Shown here: positions 27,279-37,457 of the stretch, one piece after another
Numbering within the stretch: position 1 is the stretch's first letter
Layout of the letters: every line of letters starts with the position of its first letter
NCBI GenBank assembly: GCA_009667805.1
Contig: CM019075.1
Coordinates: forward strand, 13,903,738 to 13,967,737
Source: Leptobrachium leishanense
Taxonomy: Eukaryota > Chordata > Amphibia > Anura > Megophryidae
Reading direction: 5' to 3'
Length of the DNA: 64,000 nt
The notes under the pieces: generated by a model
The model's database searches: none
What the model was told of the DNA's origin: nothing
What the model saw: the letters and a program-made list of their open reading frames with translations, nothing else
Position numbers and translations under genes: made by a program

Positions 27279-30200
27279 GAACGACTGAGCCATGACATGG
27301 AGCCCGCAGATATAGCAGGAACGCTGCATACCCTAACGCAACAGGTGACGGCCATCGCCCAATCAGTACAAGAGCTACAAGTAAGCCATACCGCGTTACA
27401 AGTACGAGTACAAGCCAAAGAGGATTTCACCACTTCTATGGCCCCTGAACCTCCCGTCCTCTTACCAGAGCGATTCACCGGGGACCGTCGCTTATATCAG
27501 TCCTTTGTGACCAACTGCCAGGTGTTGTTCTCGTTAAAACCTCGCACCTTCTGTAATGAGTACGTCAAGGTTCACACCGTTATATCGCTGCTCTCAGGAG
27601 AACCCCAAGCGTGGGCCCATCAACTATTGAGACTCCAAAGCCCGCTCCTTGATACCTGGGAGACCTTCTTATCAGCTTTAAACGATATATACGATGACCC
27701 TTTTCGTCAAGACACCGCACAGCGAGAGATCAAGGCCCTCAAACAAGGTCGCCGTCCTGTAGAGGACTATGTTATGGAGTTCAAGCAGTACGCCCTTGAT
27801 ACCGCCTGGAATGAGATAGCCCTTATCAATCAATTCCGCAGCGGTATATCTGACCAATTAAAAGATGAATTAGCTCGAATTGGCATTCCACCAACGTTGG
27901 ATCTACTAATGCAAGCGTCCATATCCATTGACCGACGGCTTCGTGAAAGAAGACTAGAAAGAAATCTATCTGTGTCTATACAACCTCGTCGTGCTCTACC
28001 TCCTACACCTCCTGATACTACTAGAGATTTGGTACCTTCTACACCCCGTACCACCCAAGAGGAACCCATGCAGATTGGAGCAACCAACAGACGACTTCCT
28101 CCAGAAGAAATGGCACGTCGTAGATCGAACCATCTCTGCCTATATTGTGGTCAGGCCGGCCACACTGTTCGTTTCTGCCCTGAAAAACCAGAACGTGGAG
28201 GTAAGAAAATGAACACCCCCTCCATCGTTGATCCTCGTAATGAACCATTAGTGATTGCCCCACATTTTTCCGTTTCTATCTTTCTACAGTGGAATGACCA
28301 ACATCTCACTCTACCCGCCATGATTGACTCCGGCGCTAGCGGTAGCTTCATGGACTTATCACTTGCCACAAAATTGTGTGTACCAATAATCAATAAAGAG
28401 CACCCTGTTCACGTAAAATTGGTTGACGGCTCTTCATTGAAATCAGGGTTGGTCACCCTAGAAGCCGGTCCTCTAAAAATGTCTATCGGTGGGGACCATC
28501 ACGAAAAAATTTCATTTGATTTGGTTGCCTCACCAGTATTTCCAGTTATCCTGGGATTACCGTGGTTACGCACCCATGATCCAGTCATACGTTGGGAACC
28601 GGAAGCAATATCATTTACTTCCCCCCATTGTCTTCAAATGTGCATGAAACAATCCATTAAGAGTATTCATTCTATTCTAGATATACACATGGAAAAAAGA
28701 GATGTCATCATTCCACCCGCCTATATGGAATATGAGGACATCTTCAACGAGGCAAAGGCAGAGGCCCTTCCTCCTCATCGAGTCTATGACTGTCCGATCG
28801 ACCTCCTTCCTGGGGCCGCTATCCCCTATGGCCGCATATACCCATTATCCGAGCCAGAGTTGAATATTCTGAAGGAATACATTCATGAACACCTCCAGAA
28901 AGGATTTATCCGCCCTTCTACCTCTCCTGCTGGGGCCGGCATATTTTTCGTGGGAAAAAAGGACGGAGGGTTAAGACCTTGTGTGGATTACAGAGAACTC
29001 AACAATATCACTATAAAAAACAGGTATCCCCTTCCTCTAATTCCAGAATTAATGGAACGATTAAAAACTGCCAAGATATTCACGAAATTGGATCTCAAAG
29101 GTGCCTACAACCTTCTACGTATCCGCCAAGGTGACGAATGGAAAACCGCCTTCAGAACCCGCTACGGGCATTACGAGTATCTAGTTATGCCCTACGGATT
29201 ATGTAATGCTCCAGCGACATTCCAACACCTGGTAAATGACATATTTAGGGATCTATTAGACATATGTGTAATAGTATATCTCGATGATATCTTAATCTAC
29301 TCAGACACTCTTCAAACACACCGACATCATATGAAAGAGGTATTTTCTAGATTACGCAAACATCGATTATATGCAAAAAGGGAGAAATGTATATTCGAGA
29401 CTAATCGTATCGCCTTTCTTGGATACATCCTCTCCCCAGGCAAGATCGAGATGGACCCAGGGAAAATAGCCGCGATTCTCTCATGGCCAACCCCTACCAC
29501 ACGGAAGGACGTTCAAAGGTTTTTAGGATTCGCTAATTTTTACAGAAGATTTATTCGTTCTTTTTCAAAGCTGGTACAACCACTGACTGATCTCACTAAG
29601 AACGTACCGTTTAAATGGTCTGAACAAGCATCTAACGCATTCCAAACTCTCCAAAGTCAGTTCACTTCAGCTCCTATTCTCAGGCTGCCTAATCCTTCCC
29701 TACCTTATTTTTTGGAGGTAGATGCCTCTAACAAAGCCACTGGAGCAGTTCTCTCACAAAGAGATGAGATAGACCAAAGACTCCATCCCATAGCTTATTT
29801 CTCGAAACGTCTTACCCCGGCCGAATGCAATTATGAAGTCGGTGATCGTGAATTATTGGCCATCAAAAAGGCCTTAGAAGAGTGGCGTCACCTTTTAGAG
29901 GGCACCTCACATCCAGTCTCGGTGTTTACCGACCATAAAAACCTGGAGTACCTCCGTACCGCAAAAAGACTTAAACCTCGTCAGGCTCGTTGGGCCCTTT
30001 TTTTTTCCCGTTTTCGTTTACACATTACCTATCAACCAGGCAGTAAAAACGGCAAGGCTGATGCCTTGTCCCGCCTACCCGGGCCTGAAGAATCCGATTT
30101 ATCCACGAGCGACTCTATATTACCCATCAAATACTTCCTAGCTACTCATTCCTCTACTATTGAAAAGATCAAGCAACTAACCTGCCCGACGGTTTATCCC

Positions 30201-32006
30201 ATAACCACGAATGGTCTGTGTCTACATCAAGACAAGATAGTTGTTCCAGAAGGAGCACGTCCAGATGTCCTCGCTCTCTGTCACGATTCCCCTCAAGCTG
30301 GACATGGAGGAATTAAGAAGACTCAAGCCCTACTCCATCGCTACTTCTATTGGCCCACCATGAACAATGCTGCCATCAAGTATGTCACAGCCTGTCCTGT
30401 TTGTAACAGAAACAAAAAGCTCTCACAAAAAACAGCCGGTCTTCTCCAACCTCTCCCTGTTCCAGATCGTCCATGGAAGGACCTGACCGTGGATTTTATC
30501 GTTGACCTACCACCTTCTCAAGGGTGTACGACCATAATGGTCGTAGTCGACCGCCTGACGAAAATGGCCCATTTTGTACCCACCAAAGGTTTACCCACTG
30601 CTAAAGTAACCGCCTCCTTATTCCACAAAGAAATATTTCGCCTACATGGAATTCCCGCCTCCATCTTATCGGATAGGGGGTCTCAATTCACCTCTCGTTT
30701 TTGGAAGATGTTTTGTCTCTCACTAAAAATACATGTGAAATTGTCCTCTGCTTATCATCCTCAGACGAATGGACAGACCGAAAGAACCAACCAGATCGTG
30801 GAACAATATCTTCGGTGCTATACCTGTCATTTACAAGATGATTGGGTGGACCTGCTACCAGCTGCGGAATTCGCCTACAATTCTGGTCACCACCAATCAC
30901 TACGTGAGTCACCTTTTTTTCTCACCTATGGCTATCACCCTAGTCTTCTCCCCGACTTGCCTCGGATGGAAGCTGTTCCTGACGCTCACGAACGTCTGGA
31001 ACGTCTACGCGACGGGCATCGTCAAGCTCGACACCTCTTACAACAAGCACAAGACACTTACAAAGCCTACGCGGATTTAAAACGCAGACCGTCTCCTACG
31101 TACGAGGTGAACCAAAAAGTATGGCTCTCTACCCGAAATCTTCGGCTCACCTGCCCCACAAAAAAGTTGGGACCTACATATATAGGTCCCTTTCCTATCA
31201 CGGCCATAATATCCCCGACTGCCATCCGTCTTCAGTTGCCCGACGACCTGCATCTTCACCCGGTCTTCCACGTCTCGCTCCTCAAACCTTGGACAGCACC
31301 TTCTTTCTCCTCGCAGGTTAACACGAGACCTCCACCTCTTCCAGTCGACGAAGAACCCGAATATGAAATTCATCATATCCTAGATTCCCGATACAGACGC
31401 CATCAACTCCAATATCTAATCCATTGGAGGGGCTACGGTCCGGAGGAAAGATCCTGGGAACCTGCTGTAAATGTACATGCGCCTCTTCTTCTTCGTCGAT
31501 TTCACCGTTCCTATCCCGCCAAGCCAGGTCCGTTGCGCCCCCGGAGGGCTCGCATTGTGGGGGGGGCTGTGTCATGCCTTACCCCCACGGCGCGGCCGAG
31601 GTGTCACGACAGCCGTCGGCGTCTTCCTGGCAGGGAGACGTCGGGCATTGGGAGCTCCCTTGCCGCGGGTTGTGGTGACCTTTCGGTCCAGCGCTGGGGT
31701 TCCCCCGCTGCCTCCCGCTCCCTTCCATCGGCCCCTCGCGTGGCGGTCATTGCTCGCGGGTGCGGCGTGGGGCGCGGTCCTCCTTCCGGGTCCCGCTATG
31801 GACTCGCGGGTCTCGGCGGGGGGGCGGAGTCTCCCGGCTCGCCTGCGGGGCGTGGCCCCTGCGAGTTCCGGATGGAGCCTGGGGTAACCCAGTGGGTAGG
31901 AGGGGCAGGGGAGGGACCCCTTCCCACAGACGGGCGGAGCCCATTACCTGTGCACCATAAAGGTTCAGAACAGCAAAGGAAAGACGCTCAGTCGTCAGCT
32001 CCCTAA
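27273..32006 (+). CDS. Gag-Pol polyprotein, single frame, chromovirus
   Basis: 1577 codons. The gag capsid region precedes a CCHC zinc knuckle (CLYCGQAGHTVRFC, about residue 290). Aspartic protease has DSGASGSF (about 351). RT has YLDDILIYS (about 668). RNase H has VDASNKATGAVLSQ (about 815). Integrase has an HHCC finger (about 1003-1045) and catalytic Asp about 1074, Asp1134 and Glu1170, the last two spaced as DD35E. A C-terminal chromodomain (EYEIHHILDSRY to WRGYGPEERSWEP, about 1360-1415) is typical of chromoviruses and targets integration to modified chromatin. Gag and pol are fused with no frameshift. The frame starts inside the 5' LTR and runs about 145 codons into the 3' LTR; that tail (Pro/Arg/Gly-rich) may be a by-product. 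No break was seen. Confidence 0.95.
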   Translation: MTERLSHDMEPADIAGTLHTLTQQVTAIAQSVQELQVSHTALQVRVQAKEDFTTSMAPEPPVLLPERFTGDRRLYQSFVTNCQVLFSLKPRTFCNEYVKVHTVISLLSGEPQAWAHQLLRLQSPLLDTWETFLSALNDIYDDPFRQDTAQREIKALKQGRRPVEDYVMEFKQYALDTAWNEIALINQFRSGISDQLKDELARIGIPPTLDLLMQASISIDRRLRERRLERNLSVSIQPRRALPPTPPDTTRDLVPSTPRTTQEEPMQIGATNRRLPPEEMARRRSNHLCLYCGQAGHTVRFCPEKPERGGKKMNTPSIVDPRNEPLVIAPHFSVSIFLQWNDQHLTLPAMIDSGASGSFMDLSLATKLCVPIINKEHPVHVKLVDGSSLKSGLVTLEAGPLKMSIGGDHHEKISFDLVASPVFPVILGLPWLRTHDPVIRWEPEAISFTSPHCLQMCMKQSIKSIHSILDIHMEKRDVIIPPAYMEYEDIFNEAKAEALPPHRVYDCPIDLLPGAAIPYGRIYPLSEPELNILKEYIHEHLQKGFIRPSTSPAGAGIFFVGKKDGGLRPCVDYRELNNITIKNRYPLPLIPELMERLKTAKIFTKLDLKGAYNLLRIRQGDEWKTAFRTRYGHYEYLVMPYGLCNAPATFQHLVNDIFRDLLDICVIVYLDDILIYSDTLQTHRHHMKEVFSRLRKHRLYAKREKCIFETNRIAFLGYILSPGKIEMDPGKIAAILSWPTPTTRKDVQRFLGFANFYRRFIRSFSKLVQPLTDLTKNVPFKWSEQASNAFQTLQSQFTSAPILRLPNPSLPYFLEVDASNKATGAVLSQRDEIDQRLHPIAYFSKRLTPAECNYEVGDRELLAIKKALEEWRHLLEGTSHPVSVFTDHKNLEYLRTAKRLKPRQARWALFFSRFRLHITYQPGSKNGKADALSRLPGPEESDLSTSDSILPIKYFLATHSSTIEKIKQLTCPTVYPITTNGLCLHQDKIVVPEGARPDVLALCHDSPQAGHGGIKKTQALLHRYFYWPTMNNAAIKYVTACPVCNRNKKLSQKTAGLLQPLPVPDRPWKDLTVDFIVDLPPSQGCTTIMVVVDRLTKMAHFVPTKGLPTAKVTASLFHKEIFRLHGIPASILSDRGSQFTSRFWKMFCLSLKIHVKLSSAYHPQTNGQTERTNQIVEQYLRCYTCHLQDDWVDLLPAAEFAYNSGHHQSLRESPFFLTYGYHPSLLPDLPRMEAVPDAHERLERLRDGHRQARHLLQQAQDTYKAYADLKRRPSPTYEVNQKVWLSTRNLRLTCPTKKLGPTYIGPFPITAIISPTAIRLQLPDDLHLHPVFHVSLLKPWTAPSFSSQVNTRPPPLPVDEEPEYEIHHILDSRYRRHQLQYLIHWRGYGPEERSWEPAVNVHAPLLLRRFHRSYPAKPGPLRPRRARIVGGAVSCLTPTARPRCHDSRRRLPGRETSGIGSSLAAGCGDLSVQRWGSPAASRSLPSAPRVAVIARGCGVGRGPPSGSRYGLAGLGGGAESPGSPAGRGPCEFRMEPGVTQWVGGAGEGPLPTDGRSPLPVHHKGSEQQRKDAQSSAP
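27281..27290 (+). other. Self-complementary primer-binding site
   Basis: ACGACTGAGC, two bases inside the LTR, is the exact complement of GCTCAGTCGT at 26989-26998. In Tf1-like elements the RNA 5' end folds back onto such a site and primes minus-strand cDNA instead of a tRNA. The site lies within gag codons 3-6. Confidence 0.8.
31559..31566 (+). other. Polypurine tract of the chromovirus
   Basis: Eight consecutive G just before CTG and the 3' LTR start at 31570, the usual place of the plus-strand primer. Confidence 0.75.
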
Positions 32007-32275
32007 GCTACCCAAGTTCCTTGTATAATTTCCACAGAAACCCTTGTTGAACGAACCTTGCTTCTACCTGACCAAGTCTCCAGCCTAACCCTATTGTACC
32101 GCGCTAGAATCTGACTGACCTCCCGGCTACCGACTCCTGGCTTTCCTTCTCGTTTATGAATGAACTCCGCCTGAACCGACACTACTCTTCTCCAGGTTAC
32201 GTCTCTTGCATCCTCCTCTATTTAACATATCTGCATACTGGACTCCAAGCAAACCTACGATACTAAAGCATGACA
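31570..32275 (+). repeat. 3' LTR of the chromovirus
   Basis: Offset by exactly 4997 bp from the 5' LTR at both ends, with no difference seen on reading. It encodes the last ~145 codons of the long frame, which stops at 32004-32006. Confidence 0.95.
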
Positions 32276-32560
32276 CAGATGCAGGAGGCTTTATCTGTCT
32301 TCCCGGGCACAAATTGTTCTGCTTTGTGAAGCGATCCATCTCTCCTGATCCTCCCTCCTGAATACCTCCGCTCTGCCTGAGTACTCCCAGCTCGTTTACC
32401 CATCATGTGCTGCTCGGGAATATTAATACCCCGGCCGTCCCAGGCTCGTCTGTCAATATCTCCCAGCCTTGCCTGAGCGCGTCCTAAATGAGCGGCTCCA
32501 GGGATCTGTCCCTTTTATTTTACCCAATTCCCCCAGGCATATACAGGAAAAAAGTATATA

Positions 32561-33804
32561 CACTATATTGCCAAAAGTATTGGCTCACCCATCCAAATAA
32601 TCAGAATCGGGTGTTCCAATCACTTCCATGGCCACAGGTGTATAAAATCAAGCACCTAGGCATGCAGACTGTTTTTACAAACATTTGTGAAAGAATGTGT
32701 CGCTCTCAGGAGCTCAGTGAATTCCAGCGTGGAACTGTGATAGGATGCCACCTGTGCAACAAACCCAGTCGTGAAATGTCCTCGCTCCTAAATATTCCAC
32801 AGTCACCTGTCAGCTGTATTATAAGAACGTGGAAGTGTTTGGGAACGACAGCAACTCAGCCGCGAAGTGGTTGCCACGTAAACTGACGGAGCGGGGTCAG
32901 CGGATGCTGAGGCGCATAGTGTGAAGAGGTTGCCAACTTTCTGTAGAGTCAATCGCTACAGACCTCCAAACTTCATGTGGCCTGAAGATTAGCTCAAGAA
33001 CAGTGCGCAGAGAGCTTCATGGAATGGGTTTCATGGCCGAGCAGCTGCATCCAAGCCATACATCACCAAGTGCAATGCAAAGCGTCGGATGCAGTGGTGT
33101 AAAGCACGGCGCCACTGGACTCTAGAGCAGTGGAAACACGTTCTCTGGAGTGACGAATCACACTTCACCATCTGCCAATCTGATGGACGTGTCTGGGTTT
33201 GGCGTTTGCCAGGAGAACGGCACTTGTCTGACTGCATTGTGCCAAGTGTAAAGTTTGGTGGAGGGGGGATTATGGTGTGGGGTTGTTTTTCAGGAGCTGG
33301 GCTTGGCCCCTTAGTTCCAGTGAAAGGAACTCTGAATGCTTCAGCATACCAAGACATTTTGGACAATTCCATGCTCCCAACTTTGGGAACAGTTTGGAGC
33401 TGGCCCCTTCCTCTTCCAACATGACTGTGCACCAGTGCACAAAGCAAGGTCCATAAAGACATGGATGACAGAGTCTGGTGTGGATGAACTTGACTGGCCT
33501 GCACAGAGTCCTGACCTCAACCCGATAGAACACCTTTGGGATGAATTAGAGCGGAGACTGAGAGCCAGACCTTCTCGTCCAACATCAGTGTGTGACCTCA
33601 CAAATGCGCTTCTGGAAGAATGGTCAAAAATTCCCATAAACACACTCCTAAACCTTGTGGACAGCCTTCCCAGAAGAGATGAAGCTGTTATAGCTGCAAA
33701 GGGTGGAGCGACGTCATATTGAACCCTATGGATTAGGAATGGGATGTCACTTAAATTCATATGCGAGTCAAGGCAGGTGAGCCAATACTTTTGGCAATAT
33801 AGTG
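32561..33804 (+). mobile_element. Tc1-type DNA transposon, decayed
   Basis: 29-bp terminal inverted repeats (CACTATATTGCC... at 32561-32589 and ...GGCAATATAGTG at 33776-33804) are perfect complements, flanked by TA on both sides as expected for Tc1/mariner. The length of 1244 bp is normal for a Tc1 element with one transposase gene. Good ends with a broken gene imply moderate age. Confidence 0.95.
32697..33722 (+). pseudogene. Tc1 transposase, frameshifted
   Basis: The N-terminal DNA-binding part reads SQELSEFQRGTVIGCHL in one frame and stops at 32884. The catalytic part reopens at 33089 ([21 protein letters not shown] with the first catalytic Asp). It then shifts near 33390 to a frame with HDCAPVHKA (second Asp) and SPDLNPIEHLWDELE (catalytic Glu), ending at 33722. 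The DD34E layout of Tc1 is recognisable but at least two frame breaks prevent expression. Confidence 0.93.
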
Positions 33805-33806
33805 TA

Positions 33807-34498
33807 TATACGCATACGGGGCCGGTATCCAGCCCTCCGGGAATCGTCTGGGATTGGAGATCCTCCAGAGTAATCTTTTTTCAAGGGAAGGTTTCCTCTC
33901 TTGGAATACGCATGATGGCTTATTCACTAAACGCCGCTGTTCACTGGGGGTGCAGCGCTGGCAAATGATAGCATTTCACAAAACTCAAATGCAAGGAACG
34001 AGAGTAGAACATTTACAGATTATCGACGGTATTTGCAACATCCGCACTTTGTGGATAATCCCTATGTATTGCGAAACGAGTGACCGGGGTGACGTAGGAT
34101 ACGAACGCATTGTCTCCAAACATTGTGACCCCCGAGAAGCCACAGCTTCTCCATCTAGAAAACCTGCCCTTTCTACATCTTGATCCAAATCAGAGATTTC
34201 ATCATTTAAATTCTGCTCCTCCCTCCCGGAAAACGACCCTCTGAGACTTGATCTGATCCGCTTATCCAGGAAATATCCAGACACTTTAATTTTAAGAAGG
34301 ACAAAGTACCTTCCACAAAGCAGTTACAAGTATTTATAAAGTGCCAACAAATTCCATAGCGCTGTACAATGGGAGAGACCGAATAACAACTATACATACA
34401 CGTTACACACACACGGAACAGAAGGAGAGAGGACCCTGCTCAAGAGCGGACATTATTATATTTACAGACTCATTGCTTTGCAGCTCTGTTATACACCC
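33807..34498. other. Intergenic; possible dispersed repeat fragment at 34327-34440
   Basis: No exon recognised. At 34327-34372 the segment TTTATAAAGTGCCAACAAAT followed by CATAGCGCTGTACAATGG resembles, in reverse, the GCGCTATATAAATAAA tail at 15474; both look like ends of a dispersed family. Evidence is limited to this shared core. Confidence 0.4.
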
Positions 34499-35291
34499 GG
34501 ACTATATGGAGGAGCCCCTAAAAAGACACCCGCACACCCTGAATATATGGAGGAGCCCCTAAAAAGACACCCGCACACCCTGAATATATGGAGGAGCCAC
34601 TAAAAAGACACCCGCACACCCTGAATATATGGAGGAACCCCTAAAAAGACACCCGCACACCCTGAATATATGGAGGAACCCCTAAAAAGACACCCACACA
34701 CCCTGAATATATGGAGGAGCCCCTAAAAAGACACCCGCACACCCTGAATATATGGAGGAGCCACTAAAAAGACACCCGCACACCCTAAATATATGGAGGA
34801 GCCCCTAAAAAGACACCCACACACCCTGAATATATGGAGGAACCCCTAAAAACACACCCGCACACCCTGAATATATGGAGGAGCCACTAAAAAGACACCC
34901 ACACCCTGAATATATGGAGGAGCCCCTAAAAAGACACCCGCACACCCTAAATATATGGAGGAGCCCCTAAAAACACACCCACACACCCTAAATATATGGA
35001 GGAGCCCCTAAAAAGACACCCACACACCCTGAATATATGGAGGAACCCTCTAAAAACACACCCGCACACCCTGAATATATGGAGGAGCCTCTAAAAAGAC
35101 ACCCCCACACCCTGAATATATGGAGGAGCCCCTAAAAACACACCCGCACACCCTGAATATATGGAGGAACCCTCTAAAAACACACCCGCACACCCTGAAT
35201 ATATGGAGGAGACCCTAAAAAGACACTCACACACCCTTTAATATATGGAGGAACCCCTAAAAAGACACTCACACACCCTGAATATATAGGG
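34499..35291. repeat. 41-bp minisatellite, about 19 units
   Basis: Unit GAATATATGGAGGAGCCCCT followed by AAAAAGACACCCGCACACCCT; successive starts at 34541 and 34582 give a 41-bp period. Units vary at a few sites (AGCCCC/AACCCC/AGCCAC, GACACC/CACACC). Non-coding. Confidence 0.94.
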
Positions 35292-35303
35292 GCTCCTCCA
35301 TGT

Positions 35304-35980
35304 TAGACATGTGCACATTGAAAACGTGCTGTGTTCGGCAAAGAAAAAAAGCCTCGCTTTGAAATACATTAGGAATCTGAAAAATGCTGAAAAAATCCTA
35401 ATAAATAAATACACTTTTTGCTGCAAAACTAAAGAATGAACAGTTTATTAGATATTGAATTAAAACGGGAATATTCTTAACATTGAAACCTATGGGATTC
35501 GCCTGAATAAACCTGCCGAATGAAACCACCAAACAGCAGGGCATTTCGGCAACTTTTCTTTGCTGTTCGGTGTCTGAATAGATTAACCATTGCTTCTCTA
35601 TGGGGGATTTCACTGCCGTCAAAAAAAAATCGCACCGAATGGCTCTATGGCCTGTGGTGCGGAGTACAATAGATTCAACACCACGGCCAATGGACAGGTA
35701 TGCGGTGCTGAATCGAAGTGACACGGTATAACGAGTTGATCCATAAACATGAAATCCATGTGTTTTCTATTGTTCCGTTTCAGAGAGAACTGATTTGTGT
35801 TTTGGAAGCGTTTCCAATGTACGAATCGGTAAATTCTGTCCGAATTTTTATTCTGAACAAAACAAGACGCCCATCTCTCGTGGGTGACTGTTTAGGTGCT
35901 CCTACATTTGGGTGTGCAGGTGTATAACAGAGCTGCATAGAATAAAAGTCCCAGCAATGAGTCCTTAAACAATGTAACAA
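35304..35980. other. Possible third, partial TTCGG-type element
   Basis: Starts TAGACATGTGCACATTG, similar to the end TAGACTTGTGCACC of the element at 46062-47128, and continues with TTCGG-containing AT-rich DNA. The other end was not found. Low support. Confidence 0.35.
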
Positions 35981-36699
35981 GTCACTCGGATCAATCGGAA
36001 ACGCATTTTCATATCCCTGAGTTATTGGAGCGTTCCGCTTCCCAAACAGTTAATTTTTCCGTGCGTTTTCTTGAATGCTCCTTTAAGCCTGGCTCCTGGC
36101 GTGGATTCCCGGGAGAACGTGTTTAGCGGGCTGGGGACAATGCTTTGTAACACGGGCTCCACGTCGCAACAATAATGTCTTTATCTGCGCTGGCCGGCTT
36201 CTTGTTTACCTGGACGCTGAGTGTGCCGGGGATTAGACTGTGCTGTACACTGCGCACTGTCACTTGTGTCTAATGGCAATAACCACGTGCGAGGTCTCTG
36301 CTCATTAACCCCATGTGTACATGTGTCTGTCCGTCTTTCAGCAATGCCACCGCTCAACTTTCTTCCACCATCAGAGGATCACTGACGGCTAACCTTGGCA
36401 CATCCCAAGTTTGTAAATGCATGTCCCATGATGCTCCGCCAGCCACCTTGCACACCTTGTCAGTGCATTGTTCTGGAACCCCATGATGCTCAGCGAGCTG
36501 TACAGCAGGTTTAGAAGCACCGGAGTACCACTATGTTCCATCAGTGCTGGGTTTTGCTGGCCACTTGGAGAAGCCGCTTCTCACTGTGCGTCCCAGCTCA
36601 TTTCCTTATGTGTTTAAAAAATAGGTTTTAGAATTATTCCTGCTTTTTTCCCATATCAAATCATAAAGGCCGATTGGTTGTTTCACTAATTCTGCCCCT
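35981..36699. other. No gene recognised
   Basis: Contains a CCCATGATGCTC repeat core near 36426 and again near 36480. An acceptor-like CCGTCTTTCAG at 36345 has no convincing donor after it. Nothing else supported. Confidence 0.45.
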
Positions 36700-37457
36700 G
36701 TTTCACGCTATATTTTATTCTGTACCCGTTGCACGCTATATTTAATTATGTGCCTGTTGCACGTAATATTTAATTATGTGCCTGTAGCGCGCTATATTTT
36801 ATTCTGTGCCTATAGCACGTTATCTTTTATTCTGTGCCTGTTGCACGTTATATTTTATTCTGTGCCTGTTGCACGTTATATTTTATCCTGTGCCTGTTGC
36901 ACGTTATATTTTATCCTGTGCCTGTTGCACGTTATATTTTATTCTGTGCCTGTTGCACGTTATATTTTATTCTGTGCCTGTTGCACGTTATATTTTATTC
37001 TGTGCCTATAGCACGTTATATTTTATTCTGTGCCTGTTGCACGTTATATTTTATTCTGTGCCTGTTGCACGTTATATTTTATTCTGTGCCTGTTGCACGT
37101 TATATATTTTATTCTGTGCCTGTTGCACGATATATTTTATTCTGTGCCTGTTGCACGTTATATTTTATTCTGTGCCTGTTGCACGTTAGATTTTATTATG
37201 TGCCTGTTGCACGTTATATTTTATTCTGTGCCTGTTGCGCGCTATATTTTATTCTGTGCCTGTTGCGCGCTATATTTTATTCTGTGCCTGTTGCGCGCTA
37301 TATTTTATTATGTGCCTGTTGCACGCTATATTTTATTATGTGCCTGTTGCACGTTATATTTTATTATGTGCCTGTTGCACGTTATATTTTATTCTGTGCC
37401 TGTTGCACGTTATATTTTATTATGTGCCTGTTGCACGTTATATTTTATTCTGTGCCT
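36700..37457. repeat. 28-bp minisatellite, about 27 units
   Basis: Unit CTGTGCCTGTTGCACGTTAT followed by ATTTTATT, 28 bp. Variants GCACG/GCGCG/GCACA and CTGTG/ATGTG occur in blocks. Because 28 is one more than a multiple of three, all three forward frames cycle through the same Cys-rich peptide; those frames are not genes. Confidence 0.95.

Larger units (their letters stand above)
26573..32275 (+). mobile_element. Ty3 chromovirus LTR retrotransposon (Tf1/sushi-like), intact-looking
   Basis: A 5703-bp element with 706-bp LTRs (26573-27278 and 31570-32275) that I read as identical, bounded by the perfect 5-bp target duplication CAGAT (26568-26572 and 32276-32280). LTRs begin TGTCATGCC and end GCATGACA. 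The internal region is one open frame with gag zinc knuckle, protease, RT, RNase H, integrase and chromodomain in Ty3 order. The priming site 27281-27290 is exactly complementary to LTR bases 26989-26998, indicating self-priming, and a G-run precedes the 3' LTR. Identical LTRs and an unbroken frame imply very recent insertion. Confidence 0.96.

Noticed and set aside
36346..36410. Exon-like segment after a CCGTCTTTCAG acceptor
   Set aside because: No convincing GT donor, no recognisable peptide, and it runs into a dispersed repeat core.
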